Shown in pieces: positions 36,935 to 45,240 of a stretch of DNA of 64,000 nt. A program made the position numbers and the translations under genes. The stretch covers positions 19,226 to 83,225 of the forward strand of contig JAFGHS010000118.1 in NCBI GenBank assembly GCA_016930075.1, read 5' to 3'. Each line of letters starts with the position of its first letter. Position 1 is the stretch's first letter. The notes beneath the pieces are model-generated. The model saw nothing but the letters and a program-made list of their open reading frames with translations. It had not been told where the DNA came from and searched no databases. Source of the DNA: Deltaproteobacteria bacterium. GTDB taxonomy: Bacteria; Desulfobacterota; Syntrophia; Syntrophales; JAFGHS01.

Positions 36935-38068
36935 ATGGAAACGATGGGCACAAACAACGTCATTTTTCTGGAAGTCATTGAATGGTTTGACGAATCGGGA
37001 AGGGAGCTGGTTCACAGGATTCCCGAGAGCGGCTCTGGCGAAATCAAATGGGGCGCCCAGTTGACCGTAAGGGAAAGCCAGGCCGCCGTTTTCTTTTACA
37101 AAGGCCGGGCCTATGACGCCATCGGCCCGGGCAGGCATACCCTGAAAACCGCCAACATCCCCGTTTTAACCAAGATCCTGAGCATCCCCTGGGGCATGAC
37201 CAGCCCCTTGCGGGCAGAGGTGTATCTCACCAACATGAAGGTGTTTCCCAACTTGAAGTGGGGAACCCGCGATCCCGTCGCCTTCAGGGATTCGGAGCTG
37301 GGTCTCATCCGGCTTCGGGCATTCGGCATGTTCAACATCCGCATCCTTCAGCCCGTTCTTTTCATCAACAGCCTCGTCGGCACCCAGGGCGTCTATACCA
37401 CCGATGAAATTGAGGACTATCTGAGCAAGGTCATTGTTTCCAGATTCAACGACCTTATGGGCGAGGACATCGATACGATCTTCAACCTGCCGTCCCGCTA
37501 CAACAACCTGTCGGAAAACCTGAAACAGCGCATCCAGGAAGACCTCGGCCAGTTCGGCCTCGGCCTGACCGATCTTTACATCAACGCCATCACGCCGCCG
37601 CCGGAGGTCCAGAAGGCCATCGACGACAAGAGCCGCCTCGGCGTGTTCGACGATCTTGACAAACTCATCAAAATGAAAGCCGCCATGGCCATGGAATCGG
37701 CTGCGCAGAACCAGGGCGAAGCGGGCGCCGGGCTGGGGATGGGTATGGGATTCATGATGCCCGCCATGTTTGCCGAGGCCTTCAAGGGCGGCGGGGGGAC
37801 GTCATCCGCCCCGGCAGAAACAGTGAAATGCCCGGACTGCGGCAAGCCCATCGGACGGAAGGCAAAATTCTGCTCCCACTGCGGGCGCCAAATCCTGGTA
37901 TTTCAGCAGTGCCCTCAGTGCAGCGCGCAGCTCGCGCCGGATGCCAAGTTCTGCCATCAGTGCGGCCGGCCCGTCGAAGCAAAACCGGAGCAGAAAAAAT
38001 GCCCCAAGTGCGGCCACGACAACTTAACCAACGCCACGTTCTGTAATCAGTGCGGTGAACGAATATAA
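36935..38068 (+). CDS. SPFH-domain protein with C-terminal double zinc ribbon
   Basis: A 377-residue soluble-looking protein. Residues about 5-230 are an SPFH/virion-core-like domain (VIEWFDESGRELVHRIP, AVFFYKGRAYDAIGPGRHTL, IDTIFNLPSRYNNLSE). Then a Gly/Met-rich linker and three zinc-ribbon pairs: CPDC/CSHC, CPQC/CHQC and CPKC/CNQC. Relatives are the E. coli YdjI-type and other SPFH-zinc ribbon proteins, which are uncharacterised. Start ATG 36935 (ATG 36944 is possible). Its stop overlaps the start of the next gene by 14 bases, so the two are a coupled pair. Confidence 0.82.
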   Translation: METMGTNNVIFLEVIEWFDESGRELVHRIPESGSGEIKWGAQLTVRESQAAVFFYKGRAYDAIGPGRHTLKTANIPVLTKILSIPWGMTSPLRAEVYLTNMKVFPNLKWGTRDPVAFRDSELGLIRLRAFGMFNIRILQPVLFINSLVGTQGVYTTDEIEDYLSKVIVSRFNDLMGEDIDTIFNLPSRYNNLSENLKQRIQEDLGQFGLGLTDLYINAITPPPEVQKAIDDKSRLGVFDDLDKLIKMKAAMAMESAAQNQGEAGAGLGMGMGFMMPAMFAEAFKGGGGTSSAPAETVKCPDCGKPIGRKAKFCSHCGRQILVFQQCPQCSAQLAPDAKFCHQCGRPVEAKPEQKKCPKCGHDNLTNATFCNQCGERI

Positions 38069-39455
38069 CTGGAAAATAGAGCATCAGTGTCCCCAGTGCG
38101 GCGCGCCGGTCATTCTCGATGAAGCGGACCGTCTGCTGTTTTGCCCCTTTTGCCGGACACGGCTTTATCTCACCACGCCCGATCACTTCCGCTATCATAT
38201 CCCCATTGCTGCAATCAATTCCGCCGACCTGGTTTATATTCCTTACTGGCGGCTGAAGGGCAACGGTTTTTTAGTCCAGGCGCGCGAAGTTGCCCCCCGT
38301 TTCATCGACATCAACAGCCTTGCCGTGGATAACAAGAAACTCCCAGCCTCATTAGGTTTGAGGCCCCAGGTGATGAATCTGAAGTTCACATCGCCCGATA
38401 TGCCGGGACGGTTCCTGCAGGCGAACATGTCATCTGCGGGAATCATGAAGAATATGGACAAAATGATAGATGCTGCCAGCCCGGAAAAGATCATGAAGAC
38501 AGACATGGTTTTTACCGAGATCATGAAGAATATCGAAAAAGCGGGACCCATTGTCACACTGGGACGGTCTCTGATGGCAGATTTGCTCGTTGCGGGACTG
38601 ATGAGCGACAAAGACATCATGGGGGATGCCGCCATGCCGGAAAGTGCAGTTTTTTATCACACGGTTATTGGAGAAGTGATCAGTCTGATTTACTCGCCCG
38701 GTTATATCGAAAAAGACATCCTGTATGACGCCTTCACCAGAAAACCGATACTTCCATGGCGGGAGGAGGAAATGCAGATTCTGCTGTCGGACGCAAAACC
38801 GCCGAACTGGCAGATCCGTTTTGTTTCAACTCTTTGCCCCCGCTGCGGGTGGGACCTGGAAGGCGAAAAGAATGCCGTCGTCATGACCTGCAGGAATTGC
38901 GACTCCGTGTGGAACTGCCCGAAAGATACATTTGAACCGGTTCCTTTTTCCGTCATGCCCAACACGTCGAAGGATGCGGTCATGTACCTCCCTTTCTGGC
39001 GCATGACGCCCCGTTGTGAAGGGATCACGCTTTCCTCCTACGCCGATTTGATCCGTGCGGCCAACCTGCCGAAGGCCGTGCAGCCTGCCTACGAAACGCA
39101 ACCCGTATATTTCTGGTCGCCGGCTTTCAAAGTAAATCCGGCATTGTTTATCAGGCTTGCCCGCCAGATGACCCTTCTGCAGCCTCCCGTCGAATTGAAC
39201 GAGTCCTTCGGCGGCGCTTCCGTCCATTCGGCAACATTGCCCATGACGGAAGCCGTGGAAAGCATGATGATCACCCTCGCCTGCGTCATAACGGACAAGC
39301 GCCGCATGTATCCCAAACTCGCCAATATCAAAGCAACGGCCGACGACGTTATGCTTGTATACCACCCCTTCAGGATCACGCTCCGGGAGCTCATTCACCT
39401 GTCGGCGCCCCTCGCCATCGACCGTCAAGCCCTGAACCTGGGCGTCCATTTATAG
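38055..39455 (+). CDS. Uncharacterised zinc-ribbon protein, partner of the SPFH protein
   Basis: A 466-residue protein I do not recognise. It begins with a zinc ribbon (CPQCGAP at 12-18 and CPFC at 30-33), and has a second one in the middle (CPRCGW at about 270 and CRNC 22 residues later). Between them is a helical segment with two repeats of a MKNMDKM/MKNIEKA motif. Both ribbons are followed by a V(L)YIPYWR / YLPFWR segment, so the protein may contain two copies of one module. No signal or membrane helix. GTG 38055 is fixed by overlap with the SPFH gene. It probably acts with that protein; function unknown. Confidence 0.7.
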   Translation: MNEYNWKIEHQCPQCGAPVILDEADRLLFCPFCRTRLYLTTPDHFRYHIPIAAINSADLVYIPYWRLKGNGFLVQAREVAPRFIDINSLAVDNKKLPASLGLRPQVMNLKFTSPDMPGRFLQANMSSAGIMKNMDKMIDAASPEKIMKTDMVFTEIMKNIEKAGPIVTLGRSLMADLLVAGLMSDKDIMGDAAMPESAVFYHTVIGEVISLIYSPGYIEKDILYDAFTRKPILPWREEEMQILLSDAKPPNWQIRFVSTLCPRCGWDLEGEKNAVVMTCRNCDSVWNCPKDTFEPVPFSVMPNTSKDAVMYLPFWRMTPRCEGITLSSYADLIRAANLPKAVQPAYETQPVYFWSPAFKVNPALFIRLARQMTLLQPPVELNESFGGASVHSATLPMTEAVESMMITLACVITDKRRMYPKLANIKATADDVMLVYHPFRITLRELIHLSAPLAIDRQALNLGVHL

Positions 39456-39466
39456 ACAGAAAGTCT

Positions 39467-39495
39467 TTGACTTGCCCGATGATCTTTACTATATC
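39467..39495 (+). promoter_or_regulatory. Promoter of the third SDR gene
   Basis: TTGACT (39467-39472), 17 bases, TATATC (39490-39495). The leader would be about 65 bases, ending in a GGAGAAAGGAG ribosome site before ATG 39567. Confidence 0.5.
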
Positions 39496-39566
39496 AGATA
39501 GCACCGACCTATCAGCGATTATTCGCACGATATAAATCACGACAATGAGGAGAAAGGAGATACATT

Positions 39567-40373
39567 ATGGATTTAGGCTTGAAGGACAAGGTCGCCATTG
39601 TGACCGGTTCAGGCGCCGGAATCGGCCGGATGATTGCCCTGATTTTGGCCGAGGAAGGGGCCCATGTGGTCATTAACGATGTCGTAAAGGAAGCCGCAGA
39701 CAGGGTTGCCGATGAAGTCAGGGCCAAGGGCGTGAAATCTCTGGCCTGTGTCGGAAATGTCGCGGACCAGGCATTCGCCAACGAAATGGTTGCCGCCGCC
39801 GTCAAAGAGTTCGGCCGTGTGGACATTCTTATCAATAATGCCGGCCGGGGCGTCAACTGGGAGGCCGGCAAGAAGCCTCGCCCGTTCGTCGAACAGGAAA
39901 AGGACGAGTGGAACTATCCGATCGATCTGTGCCTGTACGGAACCATGAACTGTACAAGGGCGGTTCTTCCCGGGATGATCGAACAGAAATATGGAAAGAT
40001 TGTCAATTGCATTTCGGACGCCGGCAGGATCGGCGAACCTTTCATGTCCGGTTATTCGGCGGCAAAAGGCGGGATCGTTGCGTGGCAGAAGGCCATCGCC
40101 AAGGAAGTGGGCCGGTACAACATCAATATCAACGGCGTCTCCTTCGGAGCGACGTTGACGGAGAGGATCTCAAAGAGCCGCGAGGCCTCCAGGGCTGCAG
40201 ATCCTGTCGCCTTTGCGAAACGGGAGGAATCCCAGTTGAAGATATACCCGTTGCGGCGACTGGCGGAACCGGAGGATTCCGCAAGACCCGTTGTTTTCAT
40301 GGCATCGGAGTGGGCCAGGCATATCACCGGCCAGACCCTGAGCGCCAGCGGCGGATTTTCCATGGTGTCGTGA
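39567..40373 (+). CDS. Short-chain dehydrogenase/reductase, third copy
   Basis: A 268-residue classical SDR with TGSGAGIG, NNAG, the catalytic Ser in NCISDAG and YSAAK. A longer loop (about residues 95-110, KKPRPFVEQEKDEW) follows NNAG, unlike the pair at 10.5-12 kb. Such SDRs occur in alicyclic or aromatic acid breakdown (3-hydroxyacyl-CoA-type dehydrogenases), but the substrate cannot be assigned. ATG 39567 is well supported. Downstream lies a repeat-rich gap. Confidence 0.88.
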   Translation: MDLGLKDKVAIVTGSGAGIGRMIALILAEEGAHVVINDVVKEAADRVADEVRAKGVKSLACVGNVADQAFANEMVAAAVKEFGRVDILINNAGRGVNWEAGKKPRPFVEQEKDEWNYPIDLCLYGTMNCTRAVLPGMIEQKYGKIVNCISDAGRIGEPFMSGYSAAKGGIVAWQKAIAKEVGRYNININGVSFGATLTERISKSREASRAADPVAFAKREESQLKIYPLRRLAEPEDSARPVVFMASEWARHITGQTLSASGGFSMVS

Positions 40374-40457
40374 CCGCAAGGAAAATAGGCCCTGTCGTCC
40401 CAGACGCCGGTTTGGGATGCGGGACGATAAAATATCTGGATTCCGTCTTTCGAGACT

Positions 40458-40607
40458 GTGTCACAATTCGCTTTTTTGTCATTTCGACCGAAGGGAGAAA
40501 TCCTTGTCCCGAACAAGGAGAGGGATCTAAAGCATCATATGAATAACTTCCGATTCCTCATCACGCCGCTGCGTGATTCGGAATGACAATTTTTTCTATT
40601 GTCACAC
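40458..40607. repeat. Short inverted-repeat element, copy A
   Basis: About 150 bp with near-perfect 10-bp terminal inverted repeats (GTGTCACAAT and its near complement). It contains GTCATTTCGACC, GAGAAATCCTTGTCCC, AAGCATCATATGAATAAC and CGGAATGAC. The same element lies at 59078-59217 in the opposite direction with high identity, so it is a mobile or formerly mobile repeat. Non-coding. Confidence 0.85.
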
Positions 40608-40636
40608 GGTTTCTTCACCGGAATGACGGTCACATA

Positions 40637-40665
40637 GTGGGGACAGATTTGAAATCTGTCCCCAC
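40637..40665. repeat. REP-like perfect palindrome
   Basis: A 29-bp palindrome with 14-bp arms (GTGGGGACAGATTT and complement) and a single central base, just before the MFS gene. The GGGGACAG...CTGTCCCC form is typical of repeats linked to REP-associated tyrosine transposases; no transposase gene is near. Confidence 0.7.
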
Positions 40666-40716
40666 CCTTGCTTCGTCCCTGCTTTTGTAAAATTAGCCCC
40701 TCAAGGCAAGACGACA

Positions 40717-41955
40717 ATGGACAAACAAAAAAAAGGCATCTCACCTTTTTCCTTAGGTTTAATCCCCCTTTTCGTCCTGGCCCATTTCAGCCATCACGTC
40801 CTGACGGCGCTGACCGTGCCGCTCATGCCGTTTATCCGCGACAGCTTCCATCTGGATTACACCCAGTCGGGATGGGTCGTGTCCGCCTTTACACTATCTT
40901 ACGGCATGGCCCAGTTGCCTTCCGGATGGCTTGCCGACCGGCTCGACACGCGCAAACTGATCACCCTGGGAATTTCCGGCGTGGCGGCGGCGGGCTTGCT
41001 GGTGGGGCTTTCACAAACCTATGTCATGATGATTTGCTGCCTCGTGCTGATGGGCGCCCTCGGCGGCGGGTATCATCCGTCCGCACCGCCCTTGATCTCA
41101 CAGTCCGTTGAACTGGAAAAGCGAGGCAGGGCTCTGGGCTACCACAACATCGGCGGAAGCGGCAGCTATTTCCTGACGCCGATCATCGGCGTCGCCATCG
41201 CCAATGCCCTGGGATGGCGGAGTTCCTACATCATTCTGGCGATTCCCACGATCATCATCGGACTGGTGCTGTACGTTCTGATAAAAAAGCACACGGTCAA
41301 ACAGACCATCGACGGAGCCTCCTCGCCATCAGCGACCGCTGAAAAACAAGACGGGCGGCCCGCAGGAAATAACCGCCGCCTGACGGCTTTTATCATCCTG
41401 AGCACCTTCACATCGGCGGTCATCGGCGCGACATGCGCCTTTATCCCTCTGTATCTGGTGGATCATTTCAAACTCAGCGAAGCGCAGGCCGGCTTATATC
41501 TTGCGCTGATCTTCTCCACAGGCGTCTGGATGAATCCCATCGGCGGCTATCTGTCGGACCGCTTCGGCAGCATTCCCGTCATCCTCACCATCTGTTTCCT
41601 TGCCGGGCCGTTTATCTTTCTTCTGAACATCGTCCCGAACGGACCGGCCATTATTATTCTGCTTCTTGGCCTGGGCATCATTATGAGCGTCCGCATGCCG
41701 ACCTCGGAGTTGTTCATCGTCGGCGAAACCTCTGCACGCAACCGCTCCACGATCCTCGGCATCTATTATTTTACGGCCATGGAGGCGGGCGGCATCCTGA
41801 ACCCCGTGATGGGGCGACTCATCGACCGTTTCGGCTTTTACACAAGCTTTACCAGTGCCGCCGTATTTCTCTTTTGCATCACCCTTGTCTGCGCGTTTTT
41901 CCTCAAAAAGAAATCCGACGACAAGGGGCGAATGCCTGATATCCAGCCTTCATAA
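40717..41955 (+). CDS. Major facilitator superfamily transporter
   Basis: A 412-residue inner-membrane carrier with twelve predicted helices. The loop after helix 2 shows GWLADRLDTRK, the family motif, repeated in the second half as GYLSDRFGS. A polar cytoplasmic loop (about 195-225) divides the halves. Substrate unknown; neighbouring SDR and acyl-CoA genes would fit an organic acid, but this is only context. The ribosome site is weak (AAGG). Confidence 0.88.
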   Translation: MDKQKKGISPFSLGLIPLFVLAHFSHHVLTALTVPLMPFIRDSFHLDYTQSGWVVSAFTLSYGMAQLPSGWLADRLDTRKLITLGISGVAAAGLLVGLSQTYVMMICCLVLMGALGGGYHPSAPPLISQSVELEKRGRALGYHNIGGSGSYFLTPIIGVAIANALGWRSSYIILAIPTIIIGLVLYVLIKKHTVKQTIDGASSPSATAEKQDGRPAGNNRRLTAFIILSTFTSAVIGATCAFIPLYLVDHFKLSEAQAGLYLALIFSTGVWMNPIGGYLSDRFGSIPVILTICFLAGPFIFLLNIVPNGPAIIILLLGLGIIMSVRMPTSELFIVGETSARNRSTILGIYYFTAMEAGGILNPVMGRLIDRFGFYTSFTSAAVFLFCITLVCAFFLKKKSDDKGRMPDIQPS

Positions 41956-42013
41956 CAAGGGATATAAATAGACGCACCATCAAGCCGATGATGCGAATGC
42001 CGTAAGTGAGCAT

Positions 42014-42367
42014 TTATTTTGCCGACAAGCCTTTTCTGATTTGATCCAGGGCGTCTTTGGTCTGCGGAGCCAGGGCAAAAAAATTGTTTAGCTTATCGCA
42101 TGCATAGTCATCACAGTGGGCGCAATTCGCAACGGCTTTTTTCAGGCCGCATATCCGGATATCGCAGACGGCACAGTGCCTGAAAAGCCGACCGTTTGTC
42201 GACAGGCAGCCGTCGCAGTACATTTCTTCCGGTTTGAGAGGCGCCTGATACAGCTTCGACCATTCCGCAGCAACTTTTTTCCTCTTCTCGTCATCATCCT
42301 CGCGGGTGGCAATCAACGTGGCGCATTCGGTACAATTGAGTCCGCAATAAGCAGTCATTTTCTCCAT
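42014..42367 (-). CDS. DUF3795 cysteine-rich protein
   Basis: A 117-residue protein with eleven Cys. The opening AYCGLNCTECAT, then CDGC, CAVCDIRIC and CAHCDDYACDK, is the DUF3795 pattern, presumed to bind zinc or an Fe-S cluster. Function unknown; the family is common in anaerobes. ATG 42367 follows AGGAGA; ATG 42358 is the alternative. Confidence 0.85.
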   Translation of the reverse strand: MEKMTAYCGLNCTECATLIATREDDDEKRKKVAAEWSKLYQAPLKPEEMYCDGCLSTNGRLFRHCAVCDIRICGLKKAVANCAHCDDYACDKLNNFFALAPQTKDALDQIRKGLSAK

Positions 42368-42443
42368 GCCTGTCTCCTTTCATCTGGGCGTAACCACTTT
42401 ATTTTCTGCGATAAGCGAAACGATGCCGGAAGTTTGGCCGGAA

Positions 42444-42836
42444 TTAACTCCGCTCGACAAACTCGACAATATTGCCGTCCGGGTCCTTGACCATGGCGAT
42501 GCGGACGCCGGGCCGGTTTTCCCTCTCCGGTACCGTAAATTCGACACCCTTTGCTTTCAGTTCGGCGCACAGTTCGGACAGGTTTGTGATGACAAAAGTC
42601 ACATAACGGAAGCCCACCTGCTTTTCCAGGCCGATGGCGCCTTTCGGCGGTACGTTTTTCGTCTCAATGAGTTTAAAATCGCTTTCGCCGAAACGCAGGC
42701 GATGCATCGTCCCGAACCACAGAGGCATGGTTCCTACAAACTCCAACCCCAGTGTGTGTTGATAAAAATCAAGGCTCGCCTTGATATCGCCGGCAATAAT
42801 GCCGAGGTCCAATGAATTTTTAGCCGGTTTCATCAT
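42444..42836 (-). CDS. VOC/glyoxalase-family protein (third)
   Basis: A 130-residue single VOC domain (AGDIKASLDFYQHTLGLEFVG ... KDPDGNIVEF). This short form lacks the leader of the two paralogs at 21.1 and 24.6 kb. The C-terminal Glu in IVEFVE would be one metal ligand. Possible lactoylglutathione lyase-like or methylmalonyl-CoA epimerase-like enzyme; substrate unknown. Start MMKPAKN at 42836. Confidence 0.8.
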   Translation of the reverse strand: MMKPAKNSLDLGIIAGDIKASLDFYQHTLGLEFVGTMPLWFGTMHRLRFGESDFKLIETKNVPPKGAIGLEKQVGFRYVTFVITNLSELCAELKAKGVEFTVPERENRPGVRIAMVKDPDGNIVEFVERS

Positions 42837-42883
42837 ATTGTGTCATCCCTTTCTTTTGACAGGTAACTTCGTAAAAAAGAATT

Positions 42884-42962
42884 GTCATACCGGCGAAAGC
42901 CGGTATCCAGAAATATTAATTGATTTAAAAATATACTGGACCCCGGCTTTCGCCGGGGTGAC
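42884..42962. repeat. Short inverted-repeat element, copy E
   Basis: Two facing hairpins: GTCATACCGGCGAAAGCCGG (42884-42903) and, about 40 bases on, CCGGCTTTCGCCGGGGTGAC ending at 42962. The outer parts match the element at 25203 (GTCATACCGGC and GGTATCCAG). Non-coding. Confidence 0.75.
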
Positions 42963-43020
42963 GACCTATTATAAAACCATCGACAATGGTCACAATCACG
43001 ATATTTCCACAAAGCCCGCT

Positions 43021-44481
43021 TTACCAGGGCTTTTCCTTTGCCGCGCACTCCCCGGCGATCCTGCCGAAGGCCAGAGCTTCGGGCAGGTTGCTTCCGCCCT
43101 GATAGAGATGGCCGAAAAAAGACCCAAGCTCGCCGGGCGTGTAAAGCCTCGGGATGATGTTCCCCTCCGTATCGAGGGTCTGTGCAAAACGGTTGTGCCG
43201 CGGGCCGCCCTGGGTATTGACGATGGACAAACAAAACTCCGCCGCATAATAAGGCGGCGTTACAATTAAGCGACGTGAATCGGCCGGTCTGCCGAAGGCA
43301 TCGTCCGCTTGGGCTGAATGGTCCTTATTGTTCTGCCCAACGCTTTGCTTCAGCCCCGTCGGATCGATTCCCGTTCTGGCAGCCAGTTCCTCCAAGGTGT
43401 TGGCTTTGATGATCCATCCCTTCGCAATCTCAGCGCTGTTGTCTTCGCTCCAGTCATCAAAACCCCGGATGGATGCGTAGCCGACCATGCCGCCCGTCAT
43501 CCGGTACAGGGGCCCCTTCAACCTCTGGGTTTCATCGAAAATCAGATAACAGGGAAGATTCGGATAACAGGCCGCCTCATGATCGAAATAGGTGACCTCC
43601 AGCGGCTCCTTCCGGAACGTCAGACGCTTGGCCTCGTTCATGAACCGCCTGCCCGTTTTATTAACGAAGATAAAACCGCCCCGCGTTTTTTGAAACGGAA
43701 AGGCGCAGCCATATTGATCTGCGGGGCCCTTAAACGACAGCCCCATAAACGCCACATTGACGAAATGCCAGGGATCGGCCCCCACGGCCGCCGCCATTCG
43801 CACGCCGTCCCCCGTGTTATAAGGGGTGCCGAAAGGATACAGCCGGACGCCGGGGAAATTGTAGTACCCCTGCAATTGCGGATCATTCTCATAGCCGCCG
43901 GTTGAAAGGATCACGCCCCGGTTCGCCCGGATGGCTTCTTCCTTCCCGTCCTTTTCGATAACAACACCGAGGACGGCCTTTGTGGCCGGGTCCTGAACAA
44001 GTTTCCGCGCCCGTGTCCCGTATAAAACCGGAATGCCCCGCTTTTCCACATTTTGCGCCAGAATTTCGAATACCTTGTTGCCCGTTCCGGCCATCCAGTG
44101 ATCCAGGGCCTCAGCGCCGGGAAGGGTGGGAAACATGGCAGACCCCTTGCTGACGAGCTTTAGGGGAACGCCGAGGGCATCCAGTTTCCCCGGCAGGTCA
44201 TGGAGGGCCTCGGCAAGAGCCCAAATGAGGTCTTCATCGGCCACGGTTCCGAAGGAAAGGGCCTGATAATATTTAACGGCCCCGGCGACATCTCCGGGCA
44301 GGCGCATGGGCCCCAGGGCGCAAGCCGTATTGCCGCCGCCGAAAGGCGCTTTTTCGATGAGCAGGACTTTCACGCCCGCGTCGTGGGCCGCAATGGCCGC
44401 GCAGGCTCCTGCCCCCCCATATCCTAAAACAACCACATCGGCTACCCGTTCCCATGTTACATCTGCTTGCGCTGCTGTCAT
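43021..44481 (-). CDS. FAD-dependent oxidoreductase, fumarate reductase/3-ketosteroid dehydrogenase-like
   Basis: A 486-residue flavoprotein. The FAD motif VVLGYGGAGACAAIAAHDAG begins near residue 17; a GGYENDPQ segment and an FAD-contact C-terminus (GELGSFFGHLYQGGSNLPEALAFGRIAGE) follow, as in the flavocytochrome c/KstD superfamily. No heme sites. It probably acts on a steroid-like or enoate substrate; the exact reaction is unknown. Start ATG 44481 after GGAGG. A divergent gene and promoters lie upstream. Confidence 0.85.
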   Translation of the reverse strand: MTAAQADVTWERVADVVVLGYGGAGACAAIAAHDAGVKVLLIEKAPFGGGNTACALGPMRLPGDVAGAVKYYQALSFGTVADEDLIWALAEALHDLPGKLDALGVPLKLVSKGSAMFPTLPGAEALDHWMAGTGNKVFEILAQNVEKRGIPVLYGTRARKLVQDPATKAVLGVVIEKDGKEEAIRANRGVILSTGGYENDPQLQGYYNFPGVRLYPFGTPYNTGDGVRMAAAVGADPWHFVNVAFMGLSFKGPADQYGCAFPFQKTRGGFIFVNKTGRRFMNEAKRLTFRKEPLEVTYFDHEAACYPNLPCYLIFDETQRLKGPLYRMTGGMVGYASIRGFDDWSEDNSAEIAKGWIIKANTLEELAARTGIDPTGLKQSVGQNNKDHSAQADDAFGRPADSRRLIVTPPYYAAEFCLSIVNTQGGPRHNRFAQTLDTEGNIIPRLYTPGELGSFFGHLYQGGSNLPEALAFGRIAGECAAKEKPW

Positions 44482-44612
44482 TTACAAATCCTCCGCACGA
44501 TAGGTGATTCCTTCAGTAATCCGCTCTGGTGTATCGGCAAGCCGCCCTCCGAAAGACAGGGCATCGGAAAGGTTGTATTGCGCCGATGATCTTCAACTTG
44601 AAAATTGCCGCA

Positions 44613-44641
44613 ACGGTATTTCGTTTTTGACTTCCTGTCAA
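44613..44641 (-). promoter_or_regulatory. Possible promoter of the flavoprotein gene
   Basis: On the minus strand TTGACA (44636-44641), 17 bases, TACCGT (44613-44618). The -10 is poor. It overlaps the divergent promoter next to it. Confidence 0.35.
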
Positions 44642-44654
44642 TTCCCGTTATAAT
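44627..44654 (+). promoter_or_regulatory. Promoter of the small membrane protein gene
   Basis: TTGACT (44627-44632), 16 bases, a perfect TATAAT (44649-44654). It would start near 44661, about 38 bases before ATG 44699. Confidence 0.65.
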
Positions 44655-44698
44655 GCCAACCAATTGAACGACTGTACCTCAAAGGGAGCATCTTCATT

Positions 44699-45055
44699 AT
44701 GAAGGCATCTTATAAAGCCGCCCTCCTGTCGGCTTTCTTATGTCCCGGCGCCGGCCAGTTCTATTTAAGAAAATATTTGCGCGGCTTTTTGTTCATGGCT
44801 TTCATCTTTGCCGGCATGGCCTTCGTTATCTGGTCGGCTGCCGCAACGGCCCTTGCCCGCCTCGATAATGCTATGGTGATGATGCAGGGCAAAGCCGTCA
44901 ACGTAAAAGAGGCTGTCAACGCCGTCGGACTAAACGCCTCGGACATGCCCCCGTATTATAATGCCGTCCTGTTTATCATGATGTGTTGTTGGTTTTTTGC
45001 CGTTATAGATGCATACCAACTCGGGAAGCGGAAAGAACGGACCCAATATCCCTGA
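44699..45055 (+). CDS. Small membrane protein, TM2/DUF5683-like
   Basis: A 118-residue protein. The opening ALLSAFLCPGAGQFYLRKYLRG resembles TM2-type membrane proteins. Two or three helices (about 25-45, 90-108) and a basic C-terminus follow. Function unknown. Start ATG 44699 after GGGAG. It is convergent with the thiolase gene. Confidence 0.65.
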   Translation: MKASYKAALLSAFLCPGAGQFYLRKYLRGFLFMAFIFAGMAFVIWSAAATALARLDNAMVMMQGKAVNVKEAVNAVGLNASDMPPYYNAVLFIMMCCWFFAVIDAYQLGKRKERTQYP

Positions 45056-45240
45056 TACCGCATCCACAAATGCTTTTTTTACAATCGTCAGTGAGGCCCC
45101 TCATTCGGAAAAATCGACGGCCGACGCATGATGCAGAATAACAGAGCGGGCATTGGGGGGAGATGTTTTAAAAGGAACTCGCCCCCGAAGGCCCGCATCG
45201 ATTCGCTGCAAATAAAACACCCTGCCGACACCGAGGCATT

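Noticed and set aside
44499..44610. Minus-strand frame reading SDALSFGGRLADTPERITEG, which looks like a protein end
   Set aside because: It follows a stop codon, has no start, and is short; more likely chance or a very old remnant.
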